DNA of 64,000 bases from Rhodomicrobium lacus (GCF_003992725.1 NZ_RZNF01000001.1:1-64000), one strand, 5' to 3'; shown: positions 54,754-63,105, counted from the stretch's first letter. Numbers and translations are program-made. Notes: a model not told the origin generated them from the letters alone.

Positions 54754-55845
54754 ATGAAAGAGATCGAACGCACCCTGAAAAGGGCTGCGCGGTGGGGGCT
54801 TGCTTCACTCGCGGGGGCGACGGCGGCGATGAGCGTCGTCCCGGCAGCACACGCGGAGACATGCAGGCTTTATTCGTCGAACACCAGCACCAATACGAAC
54901 GGCGGCGCCGTCGACATGGGGCTGAACTCCATGGCTTGCGGCACGAATGCGCAAGCCTGGGGAAGCGACTCGACCGCCATCGGCCGGGACTCGAGCGCGT
55001 TTGGCTTCCAGGCCACCGCCCTCGGCAATGGCGCGAACGCCGAAGACCAGAACGCAGTGGCCGTCGGTCACGATGCCTATGCGAAGCTTCAGAACTCGAC
55101 TGCCATCGGGCAAAGCTCCTACGCAGGCGCGAATTCGACAGCGATCGGTCAGGATGCGGACGCCCTCTACTACTCGACGGCGCTCGGCCAAGGAGCAAAC
55201 GCGTCGGGCTTCTATTCGACCGCAACCGGCCAGAATGCCAAGGCCACGGCGGAGAACGCCACGGCGATCGGCACTTCCTCCCTCGCCTCAGGCGCGAACT
55301 CCACGGCCGTCGGCCAAGGTGCACGTGCGACCCATGCCAATTCCACGGCCATCGGCCAGGGCGTCGCGACTTCGCGCGATAATCAGGTAGCCGTCGGCAG
55401 CGCGACCAACACATACACGTTCGCAGGCCTGACGTCGAACGACAGCCGCGCCGCCCAGGGTACGCCGACCTACCTCGTCACGTCGAATGCGGCGGGAGAC
55501 CTCGCGACTCACTCCGCGAGCGACCTGGGACTAGCAACCACCGGCGACATCACAAAGCTCAACGCCCAGATCGGTGGACTTCAGACGCGCGACAACGAGC
55601 TTGCGGAAGGCATCGCGGTGTCGCAGGCCCTGTCGCAACCGGTGCTTCAGGCGGGACAGACTTTCGCCACGCGTGTCGGCTTTGGCAATTTCGACGGTTC
55701 TAGCGCGTTCGGTCTGACGGCCGCCGGTGTAATCGACCGTGGAACCTTCGGCTCCGGTACGTCGGTGGTTCTCGACGGAGGTTTCGGCGTCGGTTCGAAA
55801 GAGGGCGTGGTTGCTGGAAAAGCGGGCGTGACCTTCGGCTGGTAA
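54754..55845 (+). CDS. Small trimeric autotransporter adhesin (YadA-like)
   Basis: A 363-residue outer-membrane adhesin of YadA architecture. A signal peptide (to about residue 35, AAHAETC) leads into a head of roughly 14-residue repeats with alternating S/N-TAIGQ-type motifs (STAIGRDSSAFG, NSTAIGQSSYAGA, NSTAIGQDADA and similar) at about residues 60-230. A short neck/stalk (DITKLNAQIGGLQTRDNELA) precedes the C-terminal trimeric barrel anchor (LQAGQTFATRVGFGNFDG to GVTFGW). It is very short for the family, with almost no stalk. ATG at 54754 follows CGGAG. It sits inside the bracket of ymdB-end repeats, so it may be acquired. Confidence 0.88.
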   Translation: MKEIERTLKRAARWGLASLAGATAAMSVVPAAHAETCRLYSSNTSTNTNGGAVDMGLNSMACGTNAQAWGSDSTAIGRDSSAFGFQATALGNGANAEDQNAVAVGHDAYAKLQNSTAIGQSSYAGANSTAIGQDADALYYSTALGQGANASGFYSTATGQNAKATAENATAIGTSSLASGANSTAVGQGARATHANSTAIGQGVATSRDNQVAVGSATNTYTFAGLTSNDSRAAQGTPTYLVTSNAAGDLATHSASDLGLATTGDITKLNAQIGGLQTRDNELAEGIAVSQALSQPVLQAGQTFATRVGFGNFDGSSAFGLTAAGVIDRGTFGSGTSVVLDGGFGVGSKEGVVAGKAGVTFGW

Positions 55846-55931
55846 CCCTTACAGTTTTGATAGAGCTGACGGGGGCTATCTGGTCGCCGTCAGCGTACCT
55901 ATTTTCGCGATGCGAACGAGATCCCCGAACG

Positions 55932-56486
55932 ATGCTTTTCCGTGTTTCGCCAGTCCGCGCCTTTGTCCTAAGCGTTTCATTTCTCGTGGGCTTGATCACA
56001 TCGGCCGGCGCTCAGAACAAGCCGACGTTACGCCCCGAGGCTCAAGCGGCGGCACCTCAACTTGCGCTGCCCTCTGCGGAAAAGCTCGTGCTTCTCATCC
56101 GATCGTCGCTTTTAACCCTTAACGATGCGATCGAGACGGGAAATTATACGGTCTTGCGCGACAAGTCCGCGCCATCCTTCCAACAGGCCAACACGGCTTC
56201 GAAACTCTCTCGCATCTTCGGGCATCTCGAAGTCCAGAATGTTGACCTCGCTGCCGTGGCCGTGCTCACGCCGCAACTGACCGAAGCGAAGATAGTGGGG
56301 CAGGAGCAGAGGCTGCACCTCAAGGGTGCTTTCCCGACTCAACCGATCCAGATCAACTTCACTCTCATCCTCGAACCTGCGGGAGGACGCTGGCGGATCT
56401 TCGGACTCGCAGTGTCTGGAAACCCGCCCGCGCAGCCCTCGCCTCAGTCAAACGTCCTGATTCAGGCGCCCACATCGAAGAAATAG
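55932..56486 (+). CDS. Exported protein, NTF2-like/DUF4864-like (hypothetical)
   Basis: A 184-residue product with a signal peptide (MLFRVSPVRAFVLSVSFLVG then LITSAGAQ). The mature part has a helix with LTLNDAIETGNYTVLRDKSA, then LSRIFGHLEVQNVDLAAVAV and a beta half ending GRWRIFGLAVSG, which recalls the NTF2-like cone fold. No catalytic residues can be named. It lies 86 bp after the adhesin on the same strand and within the same repeat bracket, so the two may act together at the cell surface. ATG at 55932 is chosen for the signal peptide. Confidence 0.7.
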   Translation: MLFRVSPVRAFVLSVSFLVGLITSAGAQNKPTLRPEAQAAAPQLALPSAEKLVLLIRSSLLTLNDAIETGNYTVLRDKSAPSFQQANTASKLSRIFGHLEVQNVDLAAVAVLTPQLTEAKIVGQEQRLHLKGAFPTQPIQINFTLILEPAGGRWRIFGLAVSGNPPAQPSPQSNVLIQAPTSKK

Positions 56487-56510
56487 AACAGGAAAATCGA
56501 GGAAGAAACT

Positions 56511-57368
56511 TTAGCGGTTCTTCTCAAGCCACTCGGCGATGGCGCGGCTCGTGAGTTCATCCTCGCGCTTGCCGCCGAGCGGCGCGCCGTCGCGCACCGG
56601 CACGATGGACGCCGCAAGCCCCGTCGCATCGTCGATCTCGATGAACGCGCCGCAGATCGTGGCGGGGCCAAGCGCCGGCGTGAACCGTCCCGACGGGATG
56701 CGCGTCAGGAAGCGATGCACCGGCTCGTCCTTCTCCATGCCGATGATGGAGTCGTAATCGCCGCACATGCCGGCGTCCGTGAGATAGGCCGTGCCGCCGG
56801 GAAGCACGCGCGCATCCGCCGTCGGCACATGCGTGTGCGTGCCGATGACCGCGCTCACGCGCCCGTCGAACGCAGCGCCGAGCGCCTGCTTCTCGGATGT
56901 CGCCTCGGCATGGAAGTCGACGAAGATCGCGTCCGCGCCGCGCTTCAGCGGGCACGCCATTATCTCGCGCTCGACCATCTTGAACGGGTCTTCCAGCGCG
57001 TCCATGAAAACGCGGCCCATGACATTGAGCACGAGCACGTCGGCGCCGTTGGCCGCGCGAAAAAGCCCGGCGCCGAGGCCGGGCGTGCCCGAGGGAAAGT
57101 TCAGCGGGCGCAGCATGCGCGGCTGACGGCCGATGAAGACGAGTGCCTCGCGCTGGTCCCACACATGGTTGCCGGTGGTGACGACGTCCGCGCCCGCGTC
57201 GAGCAGGTCCTGACAGATGACTTCGGTAATGCCGAAGCCTCCCGCCGCATTTTCACCGTTCACGACCACGAAATCCGCCGCAAGCCGCGCGCGAAGACCG
57301 GGCAGCGCCTCGCAGACGGCATTGCGGCCGGCGCGACCGAGCACATCGCCTAGAAACAGAAGGCGCAT
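56511..57368 (-). CDS. TIGR00282/YmdB family metallophosphoesterase
   Basis: A di-metal phosphodiesterase of 285 residues; relatives hydrolyse 2',3'-cyclic nucleotides. Metal ligands are in FLGDVLGRAGR, VVNGENAAGG, TGNHVWDQREAL, DFHAEATSEK and GTHTHVPTAD. The start (57368) overlaps the end of the 5-FTHF cyclo-ligase gene by one base, so they form an operon. The last 25 codons are duplicated at 54421-54494. The gene itself is intact. Confidence 0.93.
   Translation of the reverse strand: MRLLFLGDVLGRAGRNAVCEALPGLRARLAADFVVVNGENAAGGFGITEVICQDLLDAGADVVTTGNHVWDQREALVFIGRQPRMLRPLNFPSGTPGLGAGLFRAANGADVLVLNVMGRVFMDALEDPFKMVEREIMACPLKRGADAIFVDFHAEATSEKQALGAAFDGRVSAVIGTHTHVPTADARVLPGGTAYLTDAGMCGDYDSIIGMEKDEPVHRFLTRIPSGRFTPALGPATICGAFIEIDDATGLAASIVPVRDGAPLGGKREDELTSRAIAEWLEKNR
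56515..56588. repeat. ymdB 3' end (direct repeat, right, within the intact gene)
   Basis: The right-hand member of the 74-bp direct repeat; the left copy is at 54421-54494. This copy is part of the complete ymdB-type gene. Between the repeats lie the adhesin, the exported protein and a 30-bp palindrome. Confidence 0.9.
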
Positions 57369-57976
57369 CAGGAAGCCCCGCAGGTAAGGAGGCGCGTCGG
57401 CGTCAACACCATGTCGAGCGGCTGGTCCAGAGGTTCGGTAGGTATGGCGGGAAACTCCTGTTCATCGAAGGCGACGCCGACCGCCAGCACGCGTCGTTCG
57501 GCACGCATCGCGCTCAGCGCCACGTCGTAAAATCCGGCGCCGTAACCGAGGCGATTGCCTCTCGCGTCGAAGGCGAGAAGCGGCACGAAAAGCACGGTTG
57601 GCTGAAGCTCATCGGCGTTTTCAGGCGGTTCCAGCATCCCGAGCTTTCGGCGTTCGAGGGGCGCGCCGGAAGTCCACACGTGAAATGAAAGCCGTCGATC
57701 CGGACGAGAGCGCGGCAGCGCTATCGGGTAGCCCCTTGCCTCAAGCGTGGAGAGAAGCGGCAATATGTCGAGTTCGTAACGGAAAGGATGATAACCGGCG
57801 ACGACATGCTCGCCTTCAAGGTTCTCGATGAGGCGAAGCCCTGCCTCCGCGACAGTGGCGGCCGCGCTTTCGCCTGCCTGCGTCCACGCCCGGGAGCGGC
57901 GCGCGGAAGCCTCTTCACGGAGCCGGACCTTCAGCCCTGATACCGCGTCGAGGTCGTAAGTCGCTTCTGTCAGCAC
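57368..57976 (-). CDS. 5-formyltetrahydrofolate cyclo-ligase
   Basis: Returns 5-formyl-THF to 5,10-methenyl-THF with ATP. The 202-residue product has an N-terminal helix with basic residues (LKVRLREEASARRSRAW), then VVAGYHPFRYELDILPLLS, and the signature LAFDARGNRLGYGAGFYDVA (Gly-rich GYGxGFYD). It lies directly downstream of a probable 6S RNA, the arrangement known from many proteobacteria, and is coupled to the ymdB gene. Confidence 0.92.
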   Translation of the reverse strand: MLTEATYDLDAVSGLKVRLREEASARRSRAWTQAGESAAATVAEAGLRLIENLEGEHVVAGYHPFRYELDILPLLSTLEARGYPIALPRSRPDRRLSFHVWTSGAPLERRKLGMLEPPENADELQPTVLFVPLLAFDARGNRLGYGAGFYDVALSAMRAERRVLAVGVAFDEQEFPAIPTEPLDQPLDMVLTPTRLLTCGAS

Positions 57977-58004
57977 GAAAACCGGTCTTGAATAATAGAG
58001 CCGC

Positions 58005-58156
58005 GAAGGCCGTCGGGGCGTTTCGATCCCCTGGGTCCCTGGCTAGCAGGTGGGCGCCGAATATCCGAGGCCAAAGCCCCGGTCAGGGTCAGCTCCCTTA
58101 AGGATCTTATAGGGCCCGGGTATTCAGTGAGCCCCTAACGCACCCCGCAGCCCTCA
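58005..58156 (-). ncRNA. ssrS: Probable 6S RNA
   Basis: The gap upstream of 5-FTHF cyclo-ligase and downstream of zapA is where 6S RNA lies in alphaproteobacteria. On the minus strand CGGGGTGCGTT (from 58151) pairs with AACGCCCCG (to 58012) in a closing stem with a short bulge, extended by AGG/CCT. Further pairs exist inside, including CCCGGGCCC- and CCCAGGG-type blocks around a large internal open region, as in the sigma70-promoter-mimic shape. Length about 150 nt. Identified by position and fold, not by a conserved primary motif. Confidence 0.68.
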
Positions 58157-58298
58157 AGATATAAATGACGCAGCTGAAAATGCTAGCCCCGACATCGGCC
58201 AAAAGCTAAAAAACATGGCGCATTTGCGCAATTCGCGTGGCGCGCGCTTTTGATGACGTGTTCTCGCTTCGACGTCCCTGTTTCGAGAAGGAGCCGCA

Positions 58299-58688
58299 AT
58301 GACGAGCATCAATTATATGGCAGCCATCGGCCGCATCATGATGGCGCTGATATTCATTGCCTACGGTTTTTTCCATCTGCTCACGAAGGACGAAACGATT
58401 GCCCGGTTCGCCTCCATCAACATGATCGAGCCGGTGACGGTCTATTACCTCGCGACATCGGTCGAAATCTTCGGCGGTATTTTCCTCGCGCTCGGCCTCG
58501 GCACCCGTTACGTGGCGCTCATCCTCGCCATCTACACGCTCGTGGCCGCGATCGGGTTCCACAGCAACCTCGCCGACGCCAACCAGCTTCAGCATTTCAT
58601 GAAGAACATCGCGCTCGCGGGCGGCCTCATTCAGGTCTTCGCCTTCGGTTCAGGCGGCCTCGCTCTGACACACCGGCGCCCGAGATAG
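58299..58688 (+). CDS. DoxX family membrane protein
   Basis: A 129-residue inner-membrane protein with four hydrophobic segments. The DoxX pattern is seen in AAIGRIMMALIFIAYGFFHL, then SVEIFGGIFLALGLGTRYVA, and LQHFMKNIALAGGLIQVFAF. Members are linked to redox stress and to thiol or quinone metabolism; the exact role is open. It stands on the opposite strand between zapA and the 6S RNA, where most relatives have no gene, so it looks like a local insertion. ATG follows GAAGGAGCCGCA. Confidence 0.9.
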   Translation: MTSINYMAAIGRIMMALIFIAYGFFHLLTKDETIARFASINMIEPVTVYYLATSVEIFGGIFLALGLGTRYVALILAIYTLVAAIGFHSNLADANQLQHFMKNIALAGGLIQVFAFGSGGLALTHRRPR

Positions 58689-58705
58689 GCGCGGCCAGCG
58701 AACAC

Positions 58706-59059
58706 TTACGAGCCGTTCGAGATCCGCGGCAACGGTTCAACCCGTGCAGCCGCGGCTTCGAGCGCCCGCGACAGGTCGCGCTGCATCGCATGCGCGCCGC
58801 CTTCGATCACCTGATAGGCGCGGCTGTCCACGGGTTGGCGCGTGCGCTGCAATTCGGCCTGTGCCTCGGAAAGCTGGTCGGCCAGCAACAGCGCCGCCAT
58901 GAGAAACAGGCGGTCGTCCTGCGCAGCCCTGGAGTTGCCCTTGAATTTCTGGATCAGCGCATCGATTTGGGCAGCCAGCTCCTGAACGCGGGATTCTTCC
59001 CCGTCGCGGCAGGCCAGTTTGAAACTCCGCCCGTTAACGAGAACCGAGACCTGGGCCAT
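58706..59059 (-). CDS. zapA: Cell division protein ZapA
   Basis: A positive regulator of FtsZ ring assembly, 117 residues. The N-terminal head shows VSVLVNGRSFKLACRDGEES, then RVQELAAQIDALIQKFKGNS, and LFLMAALLLADQLSEAQAEL opens the coiled-coil tail. The tail is cut short with an Ala-rich end. ATG at 59059 follows GGAGGGCGTCG. Confidence 0.93.
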   Translation of the reverse strand: MAQVSVLVNGRSFKLACRDGEESRVQELAAQIDALIQKFKGNSRAAQDDRLFLMAALLLADQLSEAQAELQRTRQPVDSRAYQVIEGGAHAMQRDLSRALEAAAARVEPLPRISNGS

Positions 59060-59458
59060 CGACGCCCTCCTTCGTTACATCACGCTCAAAGCCCGACTTT
59101 GCCGCATCGGCTCTGAGCACTCGCGGTTAAGGAACACACACAGGCGATGGTTAAGACATCACTTCAATCCACTTTTCATTATGAGCCGAAGGTCGTGAAC
59201 AATTCGTAAATGAGCGGACGTCGCGCCGGAGCCCGTTCCGATCCGAATCCCCCCGAGGCGGCTCATGGTCGCCGCTCACCGGGAGCGCCCGCGTTGACCG
59301 CATGGAAGCATTCGACTAATACTTCCTCATGAACGAGGATCGTTTCACGCTCGACATCAAAGAGCGTTAAAGCTTTTTCCGCGCACCATCCGTGCGCGAA
59401 AAGCGCTCGTCTCGCCCCGGTCGCGATTTCCTCAACTTCGTTCGAAAGCTTCAGCCCG
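59060..59458. other. Intergenic region between zapA and the MFS gene
   Basis: No convincing gene. Most Hyphomicrobiales have tkt or another gene upstream of zapA; here it is replaced by a divergent transporter. A short frame near 59209 (MSGRRAGARSDPNP) has no features of a real gene. Confidence 0.5.
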
Positions 59459-60628
59459 ATGAAAGCCTTCGCCCGCGCACAAGCCGCCCGCCTCGGCTGC
59501 GCCTATTTCTTTCTCGTCAACGGCCTTGCCTATGGCAGCGTCGTCGCGCGCATGCCCGCGCTCAAGATGCAGACGGGCGTGAACGACGCGCAACTCGGGC
59601 AGGCGATCCTTTGTCTCGGCATAGGCGGGCTATGTGCGTTTCCCGTCGCGGGCGTCCTTCAGGGGCGCATCGGCTCGAAGATGCTCGTCGGGGCCGGAAC
59701 CGCGCTTATGCTCGCGACGTGGCCGCTGATCGGCCTCGCCGCGGAGTGGTGGCAACTCGCTTTGACGTTTTTCGCGCTCGGATACGCCTGTGGCACGCTC
59801 GAAGTCGGCGCCGGCGTGCAAGCCGTCATGGTGGAGCGCGCGCTCGGCCGCCCGGCGATGTCGGGCTTCTTCGCGCTGTTCAGCACGGGCTGCCTTGCCG
59901 GTGCGCTCATTTCGGCCGCGGCGAGTGACATTCCCCCCGCCGCTCAATATGCCGCGCTCGCCGCCTTTTTCCTCGCGCTCCTGCCCTTTGCGATGCGCCC
60001 TCTCCTCCCCGACGCCGAAACCGAAAGCGCGGAGAAAGGCGGCCTCAGGCTGCCGCCGCTGCCGATCCTCGGCCTCGCGCTCCTGTGCCTGTGCGCGTTC
60101 CTCTCCGAAGGCGCGATCTCCGATTGGGGCGCACTCCTCATGAAGGCCGCGCATGGAAGCACCGACACCGTTGCCGCCCTGGCGTTTGCGGCCTTTTCGG
60201 CGACGATGATCGTCGGGCGACTCGCGGGGGACGGCCTGCGCGCCCGCTATGAGATGACCGCGCTCGTGCGTGCGCTGGCCATCGTCGCCACAGTCGGCAT
60301 GGCGGTGGCGATGCTCGCGCCCCATCCCACGCTGGCAATCGCCGGTTTCGGGCTCGCCGGACTGGGTCTCTCGGTGATCGCACCGGCGCTCTTCAGCGCG
60401 GCGGGCAATCATCCGGGCGTCGATCCGGGCATTGCCGTCGCCTCGATTTCGACGCTCGGCTATGGCGGCCTGCTGCTCGGGCCGTCGGTGATCGGCTTTC
60501 TCGCGCACGGCCTGGGCGTACCGGCGGCCATGCTGCTCATCGTGGCGATGTGCGCGGCGATCGCCCTTTTCGTGGGGCGGCTGAAGCGGGGCACCGCATC
60601 TGTCTACAATGCCACTCCCGCCGAATGA
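59459..60628 (+). CDS. MFS transporter (YbjJ/FucP-like group)
   Basis: A 389-residue, 12-helix transporter of the major facilitator superfamily. It shows RLGCAYFFLVNGLAYGSVVA, then RMPALKMQTGVNDAQLG, GVLQGRIGSKMLVGAG (cytoplasmic loop after helix 2) and FSEGAISDWGALLMK-type FLSEGAISDWGALLMK in helix 7, typical of the YbjJ group. The substrate is unknown. The stop is about 100 bp before the ADP-ribosylglycohydrolase gene, separated by an inverted repeat. Confidence 0.88.
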   Translation: MKAFARAQAARLGCAYFFLVNGLAYGSVVARMPALKMQTGVNDAQLGQAILCLGIGGLCAFPVAGVLQGRIGSKMLVGAGTALMLATWPLIGLAAEWWQLALTFFALGYACGTLEVGAGVQAVMVERALGRPAMSGFFALFSTGCLAGALISAAASDIPPAAQYAALAAFFLALLPFAMRPLLPDAETESAEKGGLRLPPLPILGLALLCLCAFLSEGAISDWGALLMKAAHGSTDTVAALAFAAFSATMIVGRLAGDGLRARYEMTALVRALAIVATVGMAVAMLAPHPTLAIAGFGLAGLGLSVIAPALFSAAGNHPGVDPGIAVASISTLGYGGLLLGPSVIGFLAHGLGVPAAMLLIVAMCAAIALFVGRLKRGTASVYNATPAE

Positions 60629-60670
60629 AAAGGCCGGGTCAAATGCCCGGCTGTCCTGTCTCGTATTGCA

Positions 60671-60705
60671 CCCATGCAAAGGTTTGTATACGCAAATCCT
60701 ATGGG
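60671..60705. promoter_or_regulatory. Inverted repeat upstream of the ADP-ribosylglycohydrolase
   Basis: CCCAT (60671-60675) pairs with ATGGG (60701-60705), and inside it AGGTTTG faces CAAATCCT with one bulge. No T-tract follows. It lies 20 bp before the next start and could be an operator or a leader hairpin. Confidence 0.4.
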
Positions 60706-60725
60706 CAATCGGGGAAATTCATCAT

Positions 60726-61646
60726 ATGGCTTACAGGCACGCGGCGGCGAAGGACCGGGCTATTGGGGCACTTCTCGGACTAGCGACAGGGGACGCAGTA
60801 GGAACCACTTTGGAATTCCGGCCGCGAGACAGCTACCCTCCTCTATCGGATATGGTCGGCGGAGGTCCGTTCCGGCTCAGCCCCGGACAATGGACCGACG
60901 ATACCGCGATGGCGCTTGCCCTCGCCGACACGCTCGCTCAGGCGACGAACTTTGACGAACAAGATCTGTTGGCACGCTTCACGGACTGGTGGCTGAACGG
61001 CACCTATTCGTGCACTGGAACCTGCTTCGATATCGGCATAACCACGCAGCAAGCGCTCCGGAAATGGTTGGCCGAGAAAGCCGCTCACTGCGGGTCGACC
61101 GATCCTGATACGGCAGGTAACGGTTCACTGATGCGTCTTGCACCCGTCCCCATAAGGTATTTCAACGATCCCGTCCGCTTGAACGACGTGGCGTCGCGGC
61201 AGAGCAAGACCACCCACGCCGCGCCGGAAGCCGTTTCAGCATGCGTGGCTTACTGCGAACTCATTGCCGATGCCATCAATGGCATGCCAAAGGAAGAAGT
61301 CCTCAAGCCCAGGTCCGGCGACTATGCCGGACAGATCAAGTCGATCATGAGCGGGCAGTGGCGGAGAAAAAGTCGCGAGGAAATCAAGTCGAGCGGCTAT
61401 GTCGCCCACTCGCTTGAAGCTTCGCTCTGGTGCGTAGATCAGACGGAAAACTTCGGCGACGCCGTATTGCTCGCCGCTAATCTTGGCCACGATGCCGACA
61501 CGACCGCCGCAATCACAGGGCAGTTGGCCGGGGCGCTTTACGGGGCGGATGGCATCCCCCAAAATTGGCTTGAGCGCCTCGCATGGAGAGACAAAATCGA
61601 AGAAAAAGCCGCGATCCTGTTTCGGATCGCGACCACAGAAAGCTGA
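60726..61646 (+). CDS. ADP-ribosylglycohydrolase family protein
   Basis: Removes ADP-ribose from arginine or related groups; the family includes DraG, which reactivates nitrogenase reductase. The 306-residue product has GALLGLATGDAVGTTLEF at the start, the metal motif GQWTDDTAMALALADT, NGSLMRLAPVPI and the second metal motif NLGHDADTTAAITGQLAGAL. ATG at 60726 is used because the core begins 11 residues later. It lies about 1.1 kb from cowN, so a nitrogenase link is possible, but DraT is not here and other targets, such as toxin-modified proteins, fit as well. Confidence 0.9.
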   Translation: MAYRHAAAKDRAIGALLGLATGDAVGTTLEFRPRDSYPPLSDMVGGGPFRLSPGQWTDDTAMALALADTLAQATNFDEQDLLARFTDWWLNGTYSCTGTCFDIGITTQQALRKWLAEKAAHCGSTDPDTAGNGSLMRLAPVPIRYFNDPVRLNDVASRQSKTTHAAPEAVSACVAYCELIADAINGMPKEEVLKPRSGDYAGQIKSIMSGQWRRKSREEIKSSGYVAHSLEASLWCVDQTENFGDAVLLAANLGHDADTTAAITGQLAGALYGADGIPQNWLERLAWRDKIEEKAAILFRIATTES

Positions 61647-61647
61647 A

Positions 61648-62712
61648 TTACGCCGCCTTCTTCAGCGTCTCCATGTCGATGACGAAGCGATATTTCACGT
61701 CGCTTTTCAGCATCCGGTCGAACGCGGCGTCGATGTCCTGCATCGAGATCATCTCGATATCGGCGACGATGCCATGATCGGCGCAGAAATCGAGCATTTC
61801 CTGCGTCTCGCGAATACCGCCGATGAGCGAGCCCGCGATGGCGCGGCGGCTGAAAATGAGGTTCGCCACGTTCGGCGACGGATGCGGCTCGGACGGCACG
61901 CCGACGAGCGTCATGGTGCCGTCGCGTTTCAGCAGCGCCGTGAACGCATCGAGGTCGTGCGGCGCGGCGACGGTGTTGAGGATGAAATCGAAGGAGTTGG
62001 CATGCGCTGCCATCTCGGCCGGATTGCGTGAGACCACCACTTCGTCGGCGCCGAGGGACAACGCTGCTTCGCGCTTCGAGGGAGACGTCGTGAAGGCCAC
62101 GACATGCGCGCCCATCGCGTGCGCCAGCTTGATGCCCATATGGCCGAGGCCGCCGATACCCACGATGCCGACCTTTTCGCCCGGCATGATGCCCCAGTGG
62201 CGCAGCGGCGAATAGGTCGTGATGCCCGCGCAGAGCAGCGGCGCCACGGCGGCGAGGTCGGCCTCGTTGTGGCGGATCTTCAGCACGAAGCCGTCCTTCA
62301 CCACGATGGACGCCGAATAGCCGCCGAAGGTATTTTCGACGCCGCCCTTCATTGCGCCGTTATAGGTCTGGATGAAGCCGTGCTCGCCCTCGCAATACTG
62401 CTCATCGCCCTCCTTGCAGGACGGACACTCGCCGCAACTGTCGACCATACAGCCGACGCCGACGATGTCGCCCGGCTTGAACGCGGTCACATGATCGCCG
62501 ACCGCCGTCACGCGACCGACGATCTCATGGCCGGGAACGAGCGGGAAGCGGATGCCCGGCCATTCGCCGCGCGCGGCATGCAGGTCGGAATGGCATACGC
62601 CGCAATAAAGGATGTCGATTGCGACATCATGCGCGCCGGGTTGGCGCCGTTCGAGGGAAAACGGCGCGAGCGGCGCGGCGGGCGTGTGCGCCGCGTAAGC
62701 TTTCGTTTGCAT
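61648..62712 (-). CDS. Zinc-dependent alcohol dehydrogenase (YahK/cinnamyl-type)
   Basis: An NADP-dependent aldehyde reductase of 354 residues. Catalytic zinc ligands are in YCGVCHSDLHAARGEW (Cys) and VPGHEIVGRV (His), the structural zinc cysteines in DSCGECPSCKEGDEQYC, and the coenzyme loop in VGIGGLGHMGIKLAHAMGAH. This matches the YahK/CAD-like group with broad aldehyde specificity. ATG at 62712 follows GGAGATATCCC; the longer frame begins in cowN. It converges on the ADP-ribosylglycohydrolase gene, leaving almost no gap. Confidence 0.94.
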   Translation of the reverse strand: MQTKAYAAHTPAAPLAPFSLERRQPGAHDVAIDILYCGVCHSDLHAARGEWPGIRFPLVPGHEIVGRVTAVGDHVTAFKPGDIVGVGCMVDSCGECPSCKEGDEQYCEGEHGFIQTYNGAMKGGVENTFGGYSASIVVKDGFVLKIRHNEADLAAVAPLLCAGITTYSPLRHWGIMPGEKVGIVGIGGLGHMGIKLAHAMGAHVVAFTTSPSKREAALSLGADEVVVSRNPAEMAAHANSFDFILNTVAAPHDLDAFTALLKRDGTMTLVGVPSEPHPSPNVANLIFSRRAIAGSLIGGIRETQEMLDFCADHGIVADIEMISMQDIDAAFDRMLKSDVKYRFVIDMETLKKAA

Positions 62713-62780
62713 GGGATATCTCCAATCAGAGGGCAAACACCGATGCTGGCAATTTAGGCGTGCGTCGGCGATCCCGCCTA

Positions 62781-63047
62781 TCACATGCAGGTGTATTCGA
62801 GATCCTCCAACTGCGAGAGAAGTTCGTCGTCCTCGATCAACTCCTTGAGCGTCGGCAGATAGTTGTGCAGCACGCGCAGATCGTCGTAGCCCTTTGCGTT
62901 GAACTCGGCGCGTTTCTGCTGGAAATAGGCCCAGAAGGGATTTTCCGCCGCTTCGATATAAGGCTGCAACGCGTCCATCATCTTCTCGGCGCGTGCATTG
63001 CAATCGATGTTCTTGAAACTCACGTAGCGGTCGATCTGCTCTGACAT
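62781..63047 (-). CDS. cowN: N2-fixation sustaining protein CowN
   Basis: CowN protects nitrogenase against carbon monoxide and sustains N2-dependent growth when CO is present. The 88-residue product fits the family: [20 protein letters not shown], then [20 protein letters not shown] and LEDLEYTCM at the end. ATG at 63047 gives the family length; the longer frame is not conserved. A TGT-N10-ACA NifA-type site lies about 215 bp upstream, so nitrogen-fixation control is likely. No nif genes are in this window. Its presence marks the organism as a probable diazotroph. Confidence 0.88.
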   Translation of the reverse strand: MSEQIDRYVSFKNIDCNARAEKMMDALQPYIEAAENPFWAYFQQKRAEFNAKGYDDLRVLHNYLPTLKELIEDDELLSQLEDLEYTCM

Positions 63048-63105
63048 CCGGTCCTGTTCCTGCCTGAATCTATGCGCAACGCGGTGCGGCAAACACCGGT
63101 CTGCC

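Noticed and set aside
63077-63097. Alternative sigma54 box with CGCACC-GCG-TTGC for cowN
   Set aside because: Spacing is one base short and the -24 GG is missing; the box at 63106-63121 is slightly better though also imperfect.
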